From positions 93,697,591 through 93,761,590 of the forward strand of contig NW_023604295.1 of assembly GCF_014898055.3 (NCBI RefSeq): DNA of 64,000 nt, in the 5' to 3' direction. This document shows, piece after piece, positions 38,127-49,060 of this stretch. The DNA is from Talpa occidentalis (lineage: Eukaryota; Chordata; Mammalia; Eulipotyphla; Talpidae). The notes beneath the pieces were generated by a model. That model was not told where the DNA came from. It worked only from the letters and a program-made list of their open reading frames with translations, and did no database searches. The position numbers were made by a program, and so were the translations under genes. The first letter of the stretch is position 1, and each line of letters starts with the position of its first letter.

Positions 38127-38295
38127 AGAAAACTTAAATAAGGGACCAGGAAAATGAATAACTACAAGAAAGTGAAAATCAAAATCAACAAAATCTATGA
38201 ACCAGAGACACTTTTAGGGGGGCGGGGGTGGGAGGGGAGGGATTGGGGTCAGAATGGGGAGGCTGCAATTGTATGGGGAATATAACAATAAAATT

Positions 38296-38329
<34 letters not shown>
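38127..38329 (+). other. L1 3'UTR with G-run tract, AATAAA and first poly(A)
   Basis: A polypurine tract with several runs of four or more G lies at 38217-38259. It is followed by AATAAA near 38287 and 30 A residues (38300-38329). G-rich 3'UTRs able to form quadruplexes are a known L1 feature. The same tract is seen in the other young L1 tails here (12241-12290 plus; C-rich on plus at 2918-2960). Confidence 0.9.
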
Positions 38330-38331
<2 letters not shown>

Positions 38332-38556
38332 ATTTCTGTTTTAGATCATGTGTTTACAAGTTGTATTTTTCAAGAAAATCTATTTCACTAAAGATAGCAA
38401 ATGGGTTAATATACAAAAAATCATCTTATTTTACATGTACAATATTTTTAACATCTGATTTTGTTAACCTTTCACCTCTCATATTGGTAATATCATCAGT
38501 CTAGTTAAGACCTTATCAATTGCATTGATGTTTCAATAAAACAAATCTTCACTTTG
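38330..38556 (+). other. L1 3'-transduced genomic segment (227 bp)
   Basis: This sequence lies between the L1's own poly(A) and a second poly(A), inside the target-site duplication. It ends with AATAAA at about 38535-38540, 16 bases before the second poly(A). That is the structure expected when transcription of a source L1 ran past its weak signal to a downstream one. It shows no similarity to L1 or to the local SINE and should match the flank of the progenitor L1 elsewhere in the genome. Confidence 0.9.
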
Positions 38557-38576
38557 AAAAAAAAAAAAAAAAAAAA

Positions 38577-38593
38577 TAAAGGGAATTGCTCCA
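38577..38593. repeat. L1 target-site duplication, 3' copy
   Basis: This is an exact copy of 33013-33029, directly after the second poly(A). Host sequence continues from 38594. Confidence 0.93.
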
Positions 38594-38685
38594 AATGTAG
38601 TTGCATGTAACATATATGCAACATATATGCTCATGAAAGGAGGTGAGCCTGGCATTGTCCTCATCTCCACCTTGAACTTCCTCCT

Positions 38686-38900
38686 CCCAAGTCACTTTAT
38701 AGTGCTTGCCACTGGGGAAAAAACAGTGAACAAAATAAATGAAAATCACTTCTCTTGCAGCAGCTACATATGGGAGTGATGGGGAAAGTGCCAATAAACA
38801 AATAAACAACTGAAATACATTGTATATAGATGACAGAAAGTACCACAAGGAAAAATAAACTAAGAAAGGGAAGTGGTAATATTCATTGCATCTTTCCCAC
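38686..38900 (+). mobile_element. L2-class relic (plus)
   Basis: 'aaaaaacagtgaacaaaataaatgaaaatcacttctcttgcagcagc' followed by 'ccaataaacaaataaacaactg' and 'agatgacagaaagtaccacaaggaaaaataaac' matches a common L2 3' block. Confidence 0.75.
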
Positions 38901-38909
38901 AGGGAAACA

Positions 38910-41900
38910 TTCATGTCCTATTTCAAATGTGAATATGATTTTGTCTTACAAATAATTGAGAAAAATCTTATGGGAATCTTAATGAGTTTAGAATCTAATA
39001 GAACACACAGCTATTTAGAGACTTAGAAGTATGTTCAAAGGAAACACAATTTTATAACCGTTTAAAAATAGTTTGGTAAAAATATAATTTTACTAAATTC
39101 TAAAGAATGCACTTAGTTAGCAACTAGATAATCCTCCACATTTGTTTCTATCAAAGTCACACCCTATCCTAACAAAGAACATTCCCACACAAATGCCTCT
39201 GAAAGTAAAAATATTTTATTTAAGTTCACAGGAAAATATGGAAAAATAAGTCTAAGAACATTATCTTGGTTTTACTTTCTTCAATAACATATTTCTCACA
39301 AAATCTGCTATGACCCACTACAGTTTACAAAACACATCCTCAGGGGCCTTGCTGGTGGCCTAGGGGTTAAGTGTCACCACTATGGCCTGAGTTTCATCCC
39401 CAGCCAGGGAACTAACCCACATATGGTGCAGCAAACCTCTCCTGTCTCACTCTCTGTTCCCCTTAGCAGTGTATTTCAGTAGATCCGCCTGTTCTGCTCC
39501 CTACTCTGTCTCTGGTGAATTTTCTCACACCCTGCACCTTTGATATCTACACCCCAGATGTTTTATGTGGGGAAAAAAAAAAAACACTCCACATCCTCCA
39601 GCAGGCTGTTCATACATGCCTTCCTTCCTCACACTGCACACTGGATTTATGAGTGGTCACTTCCTGTCACATCCCAATTGACTTAACCAATTGTACAATA
39701 TTTACTATTTTAGAACAAGCAGTATTTATTATTTTAGAACAGGGATTTTTGAGAATTCTAAAATACAATGCATAAGTATATTCTGAAGATCCACTATAAA
39801 TTTATATCAACTTGAAATTATAGAAAACTGCAGCTGAAAATGTCTTTAGGAATAATTTAACCTTAGTTCTTCTGAAGAGGAGAAAGTTGAAAACCAAAGA
39901 AACAAAGTGATTTTCCCCGATTACTCAGTTCACCAATGGTAAAGAAAGGCTTCGATAATAAATACCCTGACATTCGAATCACATCACCTTTCTCTAAAAC
40001 TTGGTACATGCCATAAATCTTAAAATTCAATACTATGAATTAAAATTCATCGAACTTATTTTTTTATGAATTAGATAGAACATCCTTAAAATGCCTAAAC
40101 ATGTTTTGAGACTATATAATCCTTAATTTTATTCCCTAGGCAATAGTAGTTTTATCAGGGCAAAACAGCAGTTTTTCAATCTCTGCCAAATCAGTTGAAC
40201 AGCAGCGGAGTCTTTGCCTTGAGGTTTGCAGCCGAGCTGGCTTTGGTGCACCAGTGTCTAAGACGAAGATCGAGGGAGACAACGTAGTAGCTCTCAGCAA
40301 AGAACATCTAGAATGAACTCCAAAGAGCTAATGCATCGTTAAGGATGAGACATTTTCTTATGTTATCTTCCAAGCTTGACCCAGCCTCAAAGATCAAGGA
40401 GGTTATTTGTGGTGACTCAGTTCTCGAGTGGCCAGAAAGGAGCTTAAAGGTAGGTACAGATGGAATTTAAATCTGGAACATTGCAAGAAGAAGGTTTAAA
40501 AAGAGTTTTTTTAAGACCGTGGAGTCTATATGGAAATCACATTGGAAACATTTGTCAAGGACTATATCCTTGCATCCTGCAGAGTAAAACACACAATTGG
40601 AATTTTTTAATCTCAGTAGAGGTCAAAGGAATGTCCTAAACATTCTCTTTCACTCAGTTAACTTGCTACTGACTAGAAATGCACATTTATTTACAAGGCA
40701 AATGCTATACAAGGAAAAAGGAGAAATCAGCATTTTCCCAAACTTTTAACTGGAAGTAAACTAATGAACTGATGGCTAGCTATAATGAGATAGCACATAC
40801 AAATGTCCTTTTATGTTATATTAAAGTGGTAAAAATAATTTTTCTTCTCCAAACATGATATTTAAACAGAAGAAAAAAAATAATGGGTGTGTCTTGCTTC
40901 TTCAAATTCCTATCCTTCAAAAATGATTTCTAGCAATCTCTTATTTGGTAGCAGCCAGGCTGAAAACTGTTCCCGTACTTCTTGATCTGGTAGAGGACAG
41001 GTGGCAAGTAGATGAAGGATGAGTTGCTGTGACCACAACTCTTCTTCTTTTTCCAGGATCTCACAGATATAATGTTAGGTGTATTTATCCTCAAATAGAA
41101 ATGCCCTCTAAAGAAAGGACAACCTCTCAGACATCCCAACACGTATGAGCATATATTTTGTTCAGCTCAAGGCCTTGTACAAGTTAACTTTTTAGTGTCA
41201 AAAAATAAAATGGTGCAAGCAAGTATTGAAGATCACAGCACAGACATACATTTTTGAAAGCATCAAGTTGTCAGAAAGTTGCCAAGAGGAAACAAATATC
41301 TTACACACTGAAAAAATCCTGCCAAAAACTTGAACAAAGTTGAAAGATCTGCAGACCCATAAAATCTTTTGCCAGTAGCACTAAATATAACTTGAGGTGG
41401 AATGTAAACTCAAAAGCTAATCTCATCTGATGGGTCATTTCCTAACATGTGACTTAAGAGTATTTTAAAAGGAAACACAAGACAGATATGAATGTTACTT
41501 TTGGTGGTTGTCAAAACTTATATTTAGAATTTTTATTAAAACCATACATGAAGGGTAAATAAAAAGCTGATGTTTTGAATTCATACTTTCTAATATCATT
41601 TTTATCCCTATATAATGAAATATTTTAAAAAGCAGTAGTTAACTGTTTCTTAATTAAAGTAGTGCTAATAGAGTAAAAACACTTATGGAGAAAGACTGCT
41701 AGGAATTCCAGGTGGGATTAAAACTACTAAATTGTTTTCTTAAAAGGTTTTTTTTTTTTTTCTCCAAAGAATTTTTTCACCAGGGACCAAATTTACCTAA
41801 ATATGTTTTGGACAGTCTGACCAGCTTGTCAGAATAACAAAAGCATTGCTAACGGTCTAGAAAACTTAACAATTTTCCCCATGATTGCCAAGATTCATTT

Positions 41901-42390
41901 AAATTTCAGAGATGGTGACAACATATTTAAAATGCAGAACTTAGTTTTATGAATTCTTTTAAGAGTGAACAAGTCATTTTCTCAAAATCAAGACTGAAAT
42001 ATCTGTACTTGAGAAAAATTTGCATCATAAGAACATTAGAATGAAGGAAGAAATTTAAAAATGCTTCTATATCTACTAATTTAGATTTATATTATGGTTA
42101 CCATAAAAAGATTAATCAATTTTTTAGATACTGCCTCATCCATTTATTTTCAACTCCTTTTTAATATTCATTATCCTACCACAAGAAGTATAAAAAGCAT
42201 ATCCTTTTAAAACAAATCTTAACAAAATTAGGATGGGTAGGAGATCTTCAAATACTGGTGCTATGGACTTAAATCATGCAAGATTATTGAGAGGAAGTTG
42301 ATGGGGTAAGAATAAGACATGCAGTGGAAAGAAGGCACGAGGTGGAGCAGGACACCACTGCCCCCACTACTGCCTTGTAGTGTGACCTGA
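38910..42390. other. Unclassified intergenic sequence flanking SINE copy 14
   Basis: Apart from the SINE at 39343-39585, this is AT-rich DNA. A block at 40190-40460 is less AT-rich and has several CpGs, possibly regulatory. No coding exon recognised. Confidence 0.5.
39343..39585 (+). mobile_element. tRNA-derived SINE, copy 14 (plus, old)
   Basis: The head is GGGGCCTTGCTGGTGGCCTA. The tail has lost the AAATAAAT run and reads 'gttttatgtggggaaaaaaaaaaaa'. CACATCCTC at 39333-39341 recurs near 39590-39598. Confidence 0.86.
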
Positions 42391-42412
42391 AACACTCCTG
42401 GTTTCATTTTTC

Positions 42413-42691
42413 TTTTCTTTTTTTTAAGATTTATTTATTTAATTATTTATTTATACAAGAGCTGGGGTACAGGCCAGATCTGCGGGAGGGTGAGAGGATT
42501 CACCAGAGATAGAGTGACTGAACAGGCAGACTGACGAAATGCACTGCTGAGGGGAGCAGCAGTCGCTCCAGGAGAGGTCTGCCATGCCATGTGGGACCCT
42601 CACCGGGCCGGCAGGGATCGAACCGGCACTGCAGAGTCTGCTGACAGCTTCACAGCGCTGAGCTCAAATGCCTGTGCCACCAGGGGAGGCC
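42413..42691 (-). mobile_element. tRNA-derived SINE, copy 15 (minus)
   Basis: The exact 16-bp duplication CCTGGTTTCATTTTTC lies at 42397-42412 and 42692-42707. The box B region reads GGTTCGATCCCTGCCGG in reverse. Confidence 0.94.
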
Positions 42692-43489
42692 CCTGGTTTC
42701 ATTTTTCATGTGTCAAGTGAAGAAACCAAATGAGCTGAAAGACATTTAGACTATTTTTCAAAGCAATAAAGTTCTAAGGAGGTGCCTCATTTGGGGCCAC
42801 CCAGAGACTGGCATAGGTGAGTATCTGTCAGATAAAGTTTGCATTTATCTGTCTTCTCCATTGGGGATTCATAGGGAATTTTGAGTTTTCCACAGCTTAT
42901 AATAATTTCAAAGACTACTGGACTAAACTTCTAACATCCTTTCAGTCCTAAAGTTTAAAAACAGAATAGTGAGTTAGAGGTTTCTAAAGGTCTCCTGTAG
43001 TGCCTTGATGTTATATTATCTTTTGCAAAGAGTGACGTGACCATTTCTTTTTATGGTTAGCTTGTCTTGTATTTAAATGTCTACAATCCAGGCATTGCCA
43101 GCATTTTGACTTCCCCTTATAGAGACTGGAGTCCACATGTGAGAGAATGTGCTGTATGTTGTGTAGGGCAGCTTCTAACTAGCAAGGAGGCATTCCTGAG
43201 AAGCGCTGTCTCACACTGACCCATCTAACCTGCCCTACTAGGTCCAGCTGATCAGGTTGATACTGGAGAAAATAGCAAACACATTATATGAAGAGGTTCC
43301 AAAAATACATAATAATCTACATGCAAATAGAGGCAAGAAAAAGGACAGAAATAGTGAACAATCAGGAAGTGTGGAAAGCTTGCTATTTTAAGACTGTATC
43401 CACAAATTAAAGGTAAGATTATAAAAGTAAATTTATAAAGAGTCAGCAGTGAAGTCATGATAGGTGAGAAAATGCCATGAGTTAGAAAC

Positions 43490-44522
43490 TACATCAATAG
43501 CATTCTTTACAGAAATAGAACCCAAAAAATCATGAAATTCACTTGAACTAAAAAGACTGACTAGCAAAACACCACTGAGAAAAAAAGAACAAAAATGAAG
43601 GTATCATATTTCCCAGCTTCAGACTACACTGCAAAATGATAGCAATTTAAACAGCTTTTTGTCAGAATAAACACAGGTACACAGATCAACGGTTCAGAAT
43701 GGAAAGCCCAGAAATAAAACCACATACACAGAGACAACTAATTTATAGCAAAGGAGACAAGATCTGATAATGGAGGGAGGAAAGTCTCTAATAATGTTAT
43801 TAGGCAAACTGGACAGCCACATACAGAAGAACAAAACTAGATTACCATCTCATACCTTATACAAACATTAACTGAAAATGAATTGAAGACTTGGATGCGA
43901 GATACAAAACCATAAAATGCATTGAAGAAAACATAGGTAAAACACACCACAATATTTTCTTCAGGGATGTATTTTTAGACTTAACTCCAATAGCAAGAGA
44001 AACAAAAGCAAATGTAAACTTCATGGCAAAAGAAATTATCAGTAAAACAAAAACACAGCTAACTGAATGGGAGAAAACATTGGCATATCATACATCTGAC
44101 AAAAGACTGATCTCCAAGATACATAAAGAACTCATACAACTAATTAAAAGGAAAACAAAGATCCCAATCAAAAAATGGATATAAGAGCTAAGTAGATATT
44201 TTCTCCAAAGATATACAGATGGCCAATAGATCCATGAAAAAATGTTCATCCTCACTTATCATCATGGAAATATAAATCAAAACCACAATGAGATAGCATC
44301 TTACACCACTGAGAATAGCCCATATCAAAAAGACCAGAAATAACAAGTGCTGGTGAGTAGAGAGAAAGGAATTCTCATACACTGTTGGTGGGAATGTACA
44401 TTGGTCCATTCTCATAGTAAACAGTATTGGGTTTCTCAAAATATTAAACATAGATCTACTATATGATCCAGCAATTCCACTTCTAGGTATATGTACCTGA
44501 AGAATGCAAAAACACTAATTCA
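43490..44522 (+). mobile_element. Degenerate L1 ORF2 3' region, part 1 (interrupted by a SINE)
   Basis: The plus strand encodes decayed ORF2 C-terminal sequence. 43891-44184 still reads a 97-residue piece (KTIKCIEENIGKTHHNIFFRD onward) that aligns with residues about 965-1070 of the intact ORF2. Stops and frameshifts are frequent. A SINE inserted after 44522 splits it from the part resuming at 44824. Confidence 0.85.
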
Positions 44523-44808
44523 GGGCCTCCCCTGGTGACGCAGTGGTTGAGCGCTGGGCTGCGAAACTGCCTGCAGCCTCTGCAGCACTGGTTTGATCCC
44601 CGGCAGCCAGCGAGTGTCCCACATGGCGCGCAGACCTCTCCTGCCACACCCGCTACTCCCCTGAGCAGTGTATTTCGTCAGTCTGGCTGTTCTGTTCCCC
44701 ACTGTGGCTCTGATGAATTCTCTCACCCTCCAGCACTTCTGACTGTACCCAGTGCTTGAATGAATGAATGAATGAAGGAATGAAGGAATAAATAAATAAA
44801 TAATTTTA
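44523..44808 (+). mobile_element. tRNA-derived SINE, copy 16 (plus), nested in an old L1
   Basis: Inserted in the degenerate L1 ORF2. AAAAACACTAATTCA at 44508-44522 recurs at 44809-44823, giving an exact 15-bp duplication. The tail carries a (GAAT)n/(GAAG)n variant run (44757-44790) before AAATAAATAAAT. Confidence 0.95.
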
Positions 44809-44823
44809 AAAAACACTAATTCA

Positions 44824-45597
44824 AAGGGAAACTTTAATTTCCATGTTCTTTGTAGCACTATTTACAGTAACCAAATTATGGAAACAATGCAAGTGTCTTA
44901 GGACAGCGAAGTGGATTGGGGAGATGGGTTACATAAACACGATGGAATACTATTCAGCTACAAACAATAGATCAAGTCTTTCCATTGGTGACAACGTGGA
45001 TGGAACTACAGGGGATAATTTCAAGCAAAGTTCAGAAGGTGAAAGACAAATATGGGATGGTTTCACTTCTCTGTTTAGCATAGACAAATAAGAAGTAGAC
45101 AAAGCCAAACCAATAATCAACCCTAGAAATCTGACTGTGGCATTGAGACTATATGATGGGAAGACAGAAAAACGCAGAGGAAAGGGGTACAATGAACTCT
45201 GAAGGACTATGGCTGCCTCCTTGGTGGTGGGTGTGGTGTGTGATATGAATTTGAGAAGTTATAATAGAATGATTCTAAATCACATATAGTGTTATAAACC
45301 AATGTTACAAATACAATTAAAAATTATAAAGTAAACAAAATTGAAAACAAGGAAAAAAGACAAACATCATATGATTTCATTCCTATGTGGTATATAGAGA
45401 AAATAAACAGTTGAATAAAACAAAAATAAACTTTTGACCTATATGCACAATTAGTGGTTACCGGAAGAGAGTGGGATAACTAGTTTGACAATTTGAGACA
45501 AAGGAGACAATGGTATAGTGAGGGGTAGAGTTGGACCTTTAGTACAGTTAAATGCACACTTGAAACTTATAATTGATATAAAAATAAATTTAAAAAA
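44824..45597 (+). mobile_element. Degenerate L1 3' end, part 2, with a second L1-like tail
   Basis: The element resumes after the SINE duplication with decayed ORF2 (MFFVALFTVTKLWKQCKCL) and a 3'UTR to about 45340. From about 45345 to 45597 a second 3'-end-like stretch (again 'catatgatttcattcctatgtggtat', ending in A-rich DNA) follows. Either two L1 tails are abutted or one is nested. Confidence 0.75.
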
Positions 45598-46481
45598 TGG
45601 GCCAAGCATAAGAACAATTCACACAAGAAAATAAATGGCTATCGAACTCAGGAAAGATGACCAGTCTCACTAAGGCTGGAACAGGAATGTTGGTTTGTCA
45701 TTGGCATTCTACTTTGTGTCTTCAAGTGAAAGCACTGCGTAAGAGTGGCACTCCTGATCTCTCTTTTTCCCTTCCCCCATGACTCATCTAACTGATGAAT
45801 TTGTGAAAAAGAAGTGGACAGCCACTTTCTCTTTCCTTCTGGGATATGACTGTCTTATGAATCACAAATTCTCTGCTTCTCCATGTACATTTTCCAAGGG
45901 GAAACTGCCAATAGCAGAAGTTCTGTTGTTTTCCAGCTCTGCCTGTGATAAAAGTGGGGAATATTAATTCTGGAATATGGTATTTGGAAAACTATTGTTA
46001 CCATGGATATAGGCCATGCTGTCCAGCAGTTTAATCAAAAGCATAGATAATATTCTCCATTTTCTTGATTCCTGCATTTGTCTTTCAATTTATTCTAAAT
46101 CAGGCAGGAAGGGAGTTGATATTAGTTCTCTCAAACATCATTAGCTAATGAGTAAGCAGTTACATAGTACTTAGTTTACCCATGCTATTGGTAAAAATAA
46201 CAACAAATCAAGAATAGCTAGTGTTGACATTCTCTGTACTGTTTTGGGAACTGTAAGTTGGTAAAGGTCTTTTGAGAATTTGAAACTATATTTACATATT
46301 TAAAAATGCAAACATAAGACCTGGGAATTTCACATCCTACAGAAATACTCATACATGTGCAGGGTTTATTTGTATAAGGATATTTCTAACAGCAGTATTT
46401 AACAGTGAAAAATTGAACATGATTAACTAGAGTTAAAGCACAACTATATATTCACACAGAAATACCATGTGAAAATTTAGA

Positions 46482-46688
46482 CAAGGGGTCAGCAAACTAT
46501 GACCATGAGTCAAACCTGCCACATTTTTGCAAATAAAGCATTATTGTCTCGTGAGCTTTGTGCAGTCTCCATGGCTGCCTTTGGACTAAGCAATGGGTGG
46601 AATTCAGCAACTGCAACAAAGATCACATGGCTGGCAAAGTCTGAAGTATTTACTATTTGGCTTTAATGAAACTGTTTGCCAAGCCCTG
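46482..46688 (+). mobile_element. MER5A-like hAT-Charlie MITE
   Basis: The near full-length non-autonomous DNA transposon begins CAAGGGGTCAGCAAACTATG and ends GTTTGCCAAGCCCTG, forming terminal inverted repeats. Internal landmarks are 'gcaaataaagcattattg', 'catggctgcctttg' and 'ggctggcaaagtctgaagtatttactatttggc'. This is an ancient eutherian relic with no transposase. Confidence 0.9.
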
Positions 46689-47464
46689 ATTTTGAAGAAT
46701 GAAATAGATCTATTTATATAGGCTTCAAGGCCTATCATGAAAAAAAATAAATGCAGTTAAGAATTGTCAATATTATTATCCATATTAGGTAGTTAGCATG
46801 ATCTTTAGTACATGAAAAAAAAAAAAATCTGTTTATGTGCTTACCTGAATGCGATCCAGCATTAATAGTGGCTATTTATTTTAAGAAGAGTTGGGGTGGA
46901 GGGAGAAGGGTGTTTTAATGGGTATATGTTTATAAATTACTTCTGGAAAGTTTTATTTAGTATCAAAAAGGGCAAAGAAAATGCCTGGACCCACCTAGGA
47001 ATTTGTTTCCTAGCACCTCCCGTCCCACACCTAAATTCTTGCCTAAGACTCACGTTCTACCAAGCTAGGCAAACTCATCACCTGATTTGCTACCATTTTT
47101 ACTGGTATCGTTTCTTTCCAGCGAGGAAGATAGAGATAATGTGGTGCATTATTTAATTAAGAGCTTGTGTATGTTGTCATATCAGCCTCCATTGTGTTAA
47201 CTCTTTTGAGAACTGTTGATAAGATTTAAGACACATCTTTGGAATGTTACTACATTCTTGATGGGAATAAACAAGCATTACCTTGGAAGAAAAGAAACTT
47301 GTTATACTGTTTGCATTTAATTTTGATCAGACAAATGAAAAGATTTCAAATGAAACCATGAGTTGAACACAAGCAGCCATACCACAGTATCATGGTAACC
47401 AACATTTTTTCTTTTGATATTTTAACAAAAGATGGAAAAATTAAGCTTCAAAAATTTATATTTT

Positions 47465-47724
47465 TTTAAAGATTTATTTTATTTATTTATGTATACAAGA
47501 GCTGGGGTCTAGGCCAGAGGTGCAATGGCGGGGGGAGGTGGGGAGGGAGGAGGTGGGCATTGAGAGGATTCACCAGTGACAGAGAGTGTAGCAGAATAGG
47601 CAGATTGACTGAAATACACTGCTGAGGGGAGCAGTGGGCGAGACAAGAGTGGTCTGCTGCACCACGTGGGTTAGCTTCCTGGCTGGAGATCGAAATCGTG
47701 CTGCAGTGGCACCAGGGAGGCCCC
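47465..47724 (-). mobile_element. tRNA-derived SINE, copy 17 (minus)
   Basis: Copy with a short purine-rich expansion (47526-47555) and a partly deleted head. The flanks CAAAAATTTATA (47449-47460) and CAAAATTTGTATTC (from 47725) look like a diverged duplication. Confidence 0.87.
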
Positions 47725-48762
47725 CAAAATTTGTATTCATTTCACAATAGATTTGTAATAGTTCCCTATTAGTTCCAAAGTACCCTAATAGTTCCAAAAG
47801 TTTGTCATTTCCCTCCCACCGCCCACTGATTATAAACTATTCTCCTATGAAGTGCCACAAACTGGAAAATTCTCTTGCTGAATCACATCACATCTTTGGC
47901 AATTTTATCTAAACCACAGGAAGTTTTCTTAAAATGTTGCTTTTCTGAGTCCTGCTAAAACTAGTTTAGTCTTAAGTAAAAGTCATTAGTGGCTTGCAGT
48001 GCCAGGTAGCAAGCCAATTATTTAATCCTTGAATGGAGTCCTTTCTTTCTCTGGGCAAATCATCAATTTACACATTATTACGATATACTTTATGGCCTTC
48101 ACAACTTAAGAAGTGTTTTTCCATACATTACCCCATCTACCAGTAAACCTGTAAAGAAATCAGAGAAGGTTCTATATTTTTCAAATGTGGACACTATGTC
48201 ATTGATGTAAATAATTTGTCTAGGGGAACAGCTGGCAAATGTTAAAGAAGAGATTCAAATTCTCCCTTTCAGAAACACCCAAGTATTCCTTTTTTAACAG
48301 TTAAAAGATGTCTGTTTTCTCTCTTTTTAATTGCTTTTCTCAAATGTAGTCATAGAAACATCTCCTGGGGGGACAAGTTTTATGTGTTTGAGATTCCTAT
48401 TTATGTGTCTTTAACAATAATAGCAAATAACTGTTTAAAGGAGAATTTTAGTTCTAGAGAAATAGGGACAACTATCCTCAAAACTAATCACATCTCACTA
48501 AGAGTACAATATTAACTAGTTTCATAAGGCTAAAATCTGCCTCTAACTCTACACATTACTCGATTTACCAGATTCTACTTTCTAAAACATTTGAAAATAA
48601 TTAATGTCTGAAAATCATTACACAGAAGGACCACACAAAGTATATAGTGTCTCAATAGCGAGAAAAGCAAACTTCATAGTATTATTACAAAAACACACAC
48701 ATTTATTTAAAAACAAAACCTCTAAAAGGTTTTAGAATTGTTGATGAGACAGATACATTTTA

Positions 48763-49060
48763 TTTTTTTATTTTTTTTAAGAGGCATGTATTTTTATTTA
48801 TTTATTTGTTTGTTTATACATGCACTGGATACAGTCAGAAGCGTAGGAGGGTGAGAGAATTCACCAGAGCCAGAGCAGGGAGCAGAGCAGGCAGAAGGAC
48901 CAAAGCACACTGCTGAGGGGAGCAGCGGGCGGCAGGAGAGGTCTGTGTGCCATGTGGGACCCTCCTCCGGTGGCCGGGGAGCAGCCGGGGATCGAACCGG
49001 TGCCGCCGCAGGGAGCTTTGCAACCCAGCACTCAACCGCTGCGCCACCAGGGAGGCCCTA
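48763..49060 (-). mobile_element. tRNA-derived SINE, copy 18 (minus, extended subfamily)
   Basis: AGATACATTTTA at 48751-48762 recurs at 49062-49073. Reverse orientation shows CCGGCTGCTCCCCGGCCACC after box B, an 11-13 bp duplication shared with copies 20 and 22. The tail has a CATGCCTC segment shared with copy 20. Confidence 0.93.

Larger units (their letters stand above)
33030..38576 (+). mobile_element. LINE-1 with both ORFs open, 5'UTR nearly absent, 3'-transduced tail
   Basis: This non-LTR retrotransposon runs from about 98 bp of residual 5'UTR through ORF1, a 61-bp spacer, ORF2, a G-rich 3'UTR, AATAAA and 30 A residues (38300-38329). It then continues with 227 bp of non-L1 sequence and a second poly(A) at 38557-38576. 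The direct repeat TAAAGGGAATTGCTCCA lies at 33013-33029 and again at 38577-38593, outside the second poly(A), so the whole unit inserted as one reverse transcript. Short A runs and both ORFs being open mark it as young. Full-length mammalian L1s carry hundreds of bases of promoter-bearing 5'UTR, so this copy probably lacks its own promoter. Confidence 0.96.

Noticed and set aside
38521..38580. Second poly(A) after the L1 read as an independent processed pseudogene or SINE
   Set aside because: The only target-site duplication found brackets the L1 and this tail together, so it belongs to the L1 insertion.
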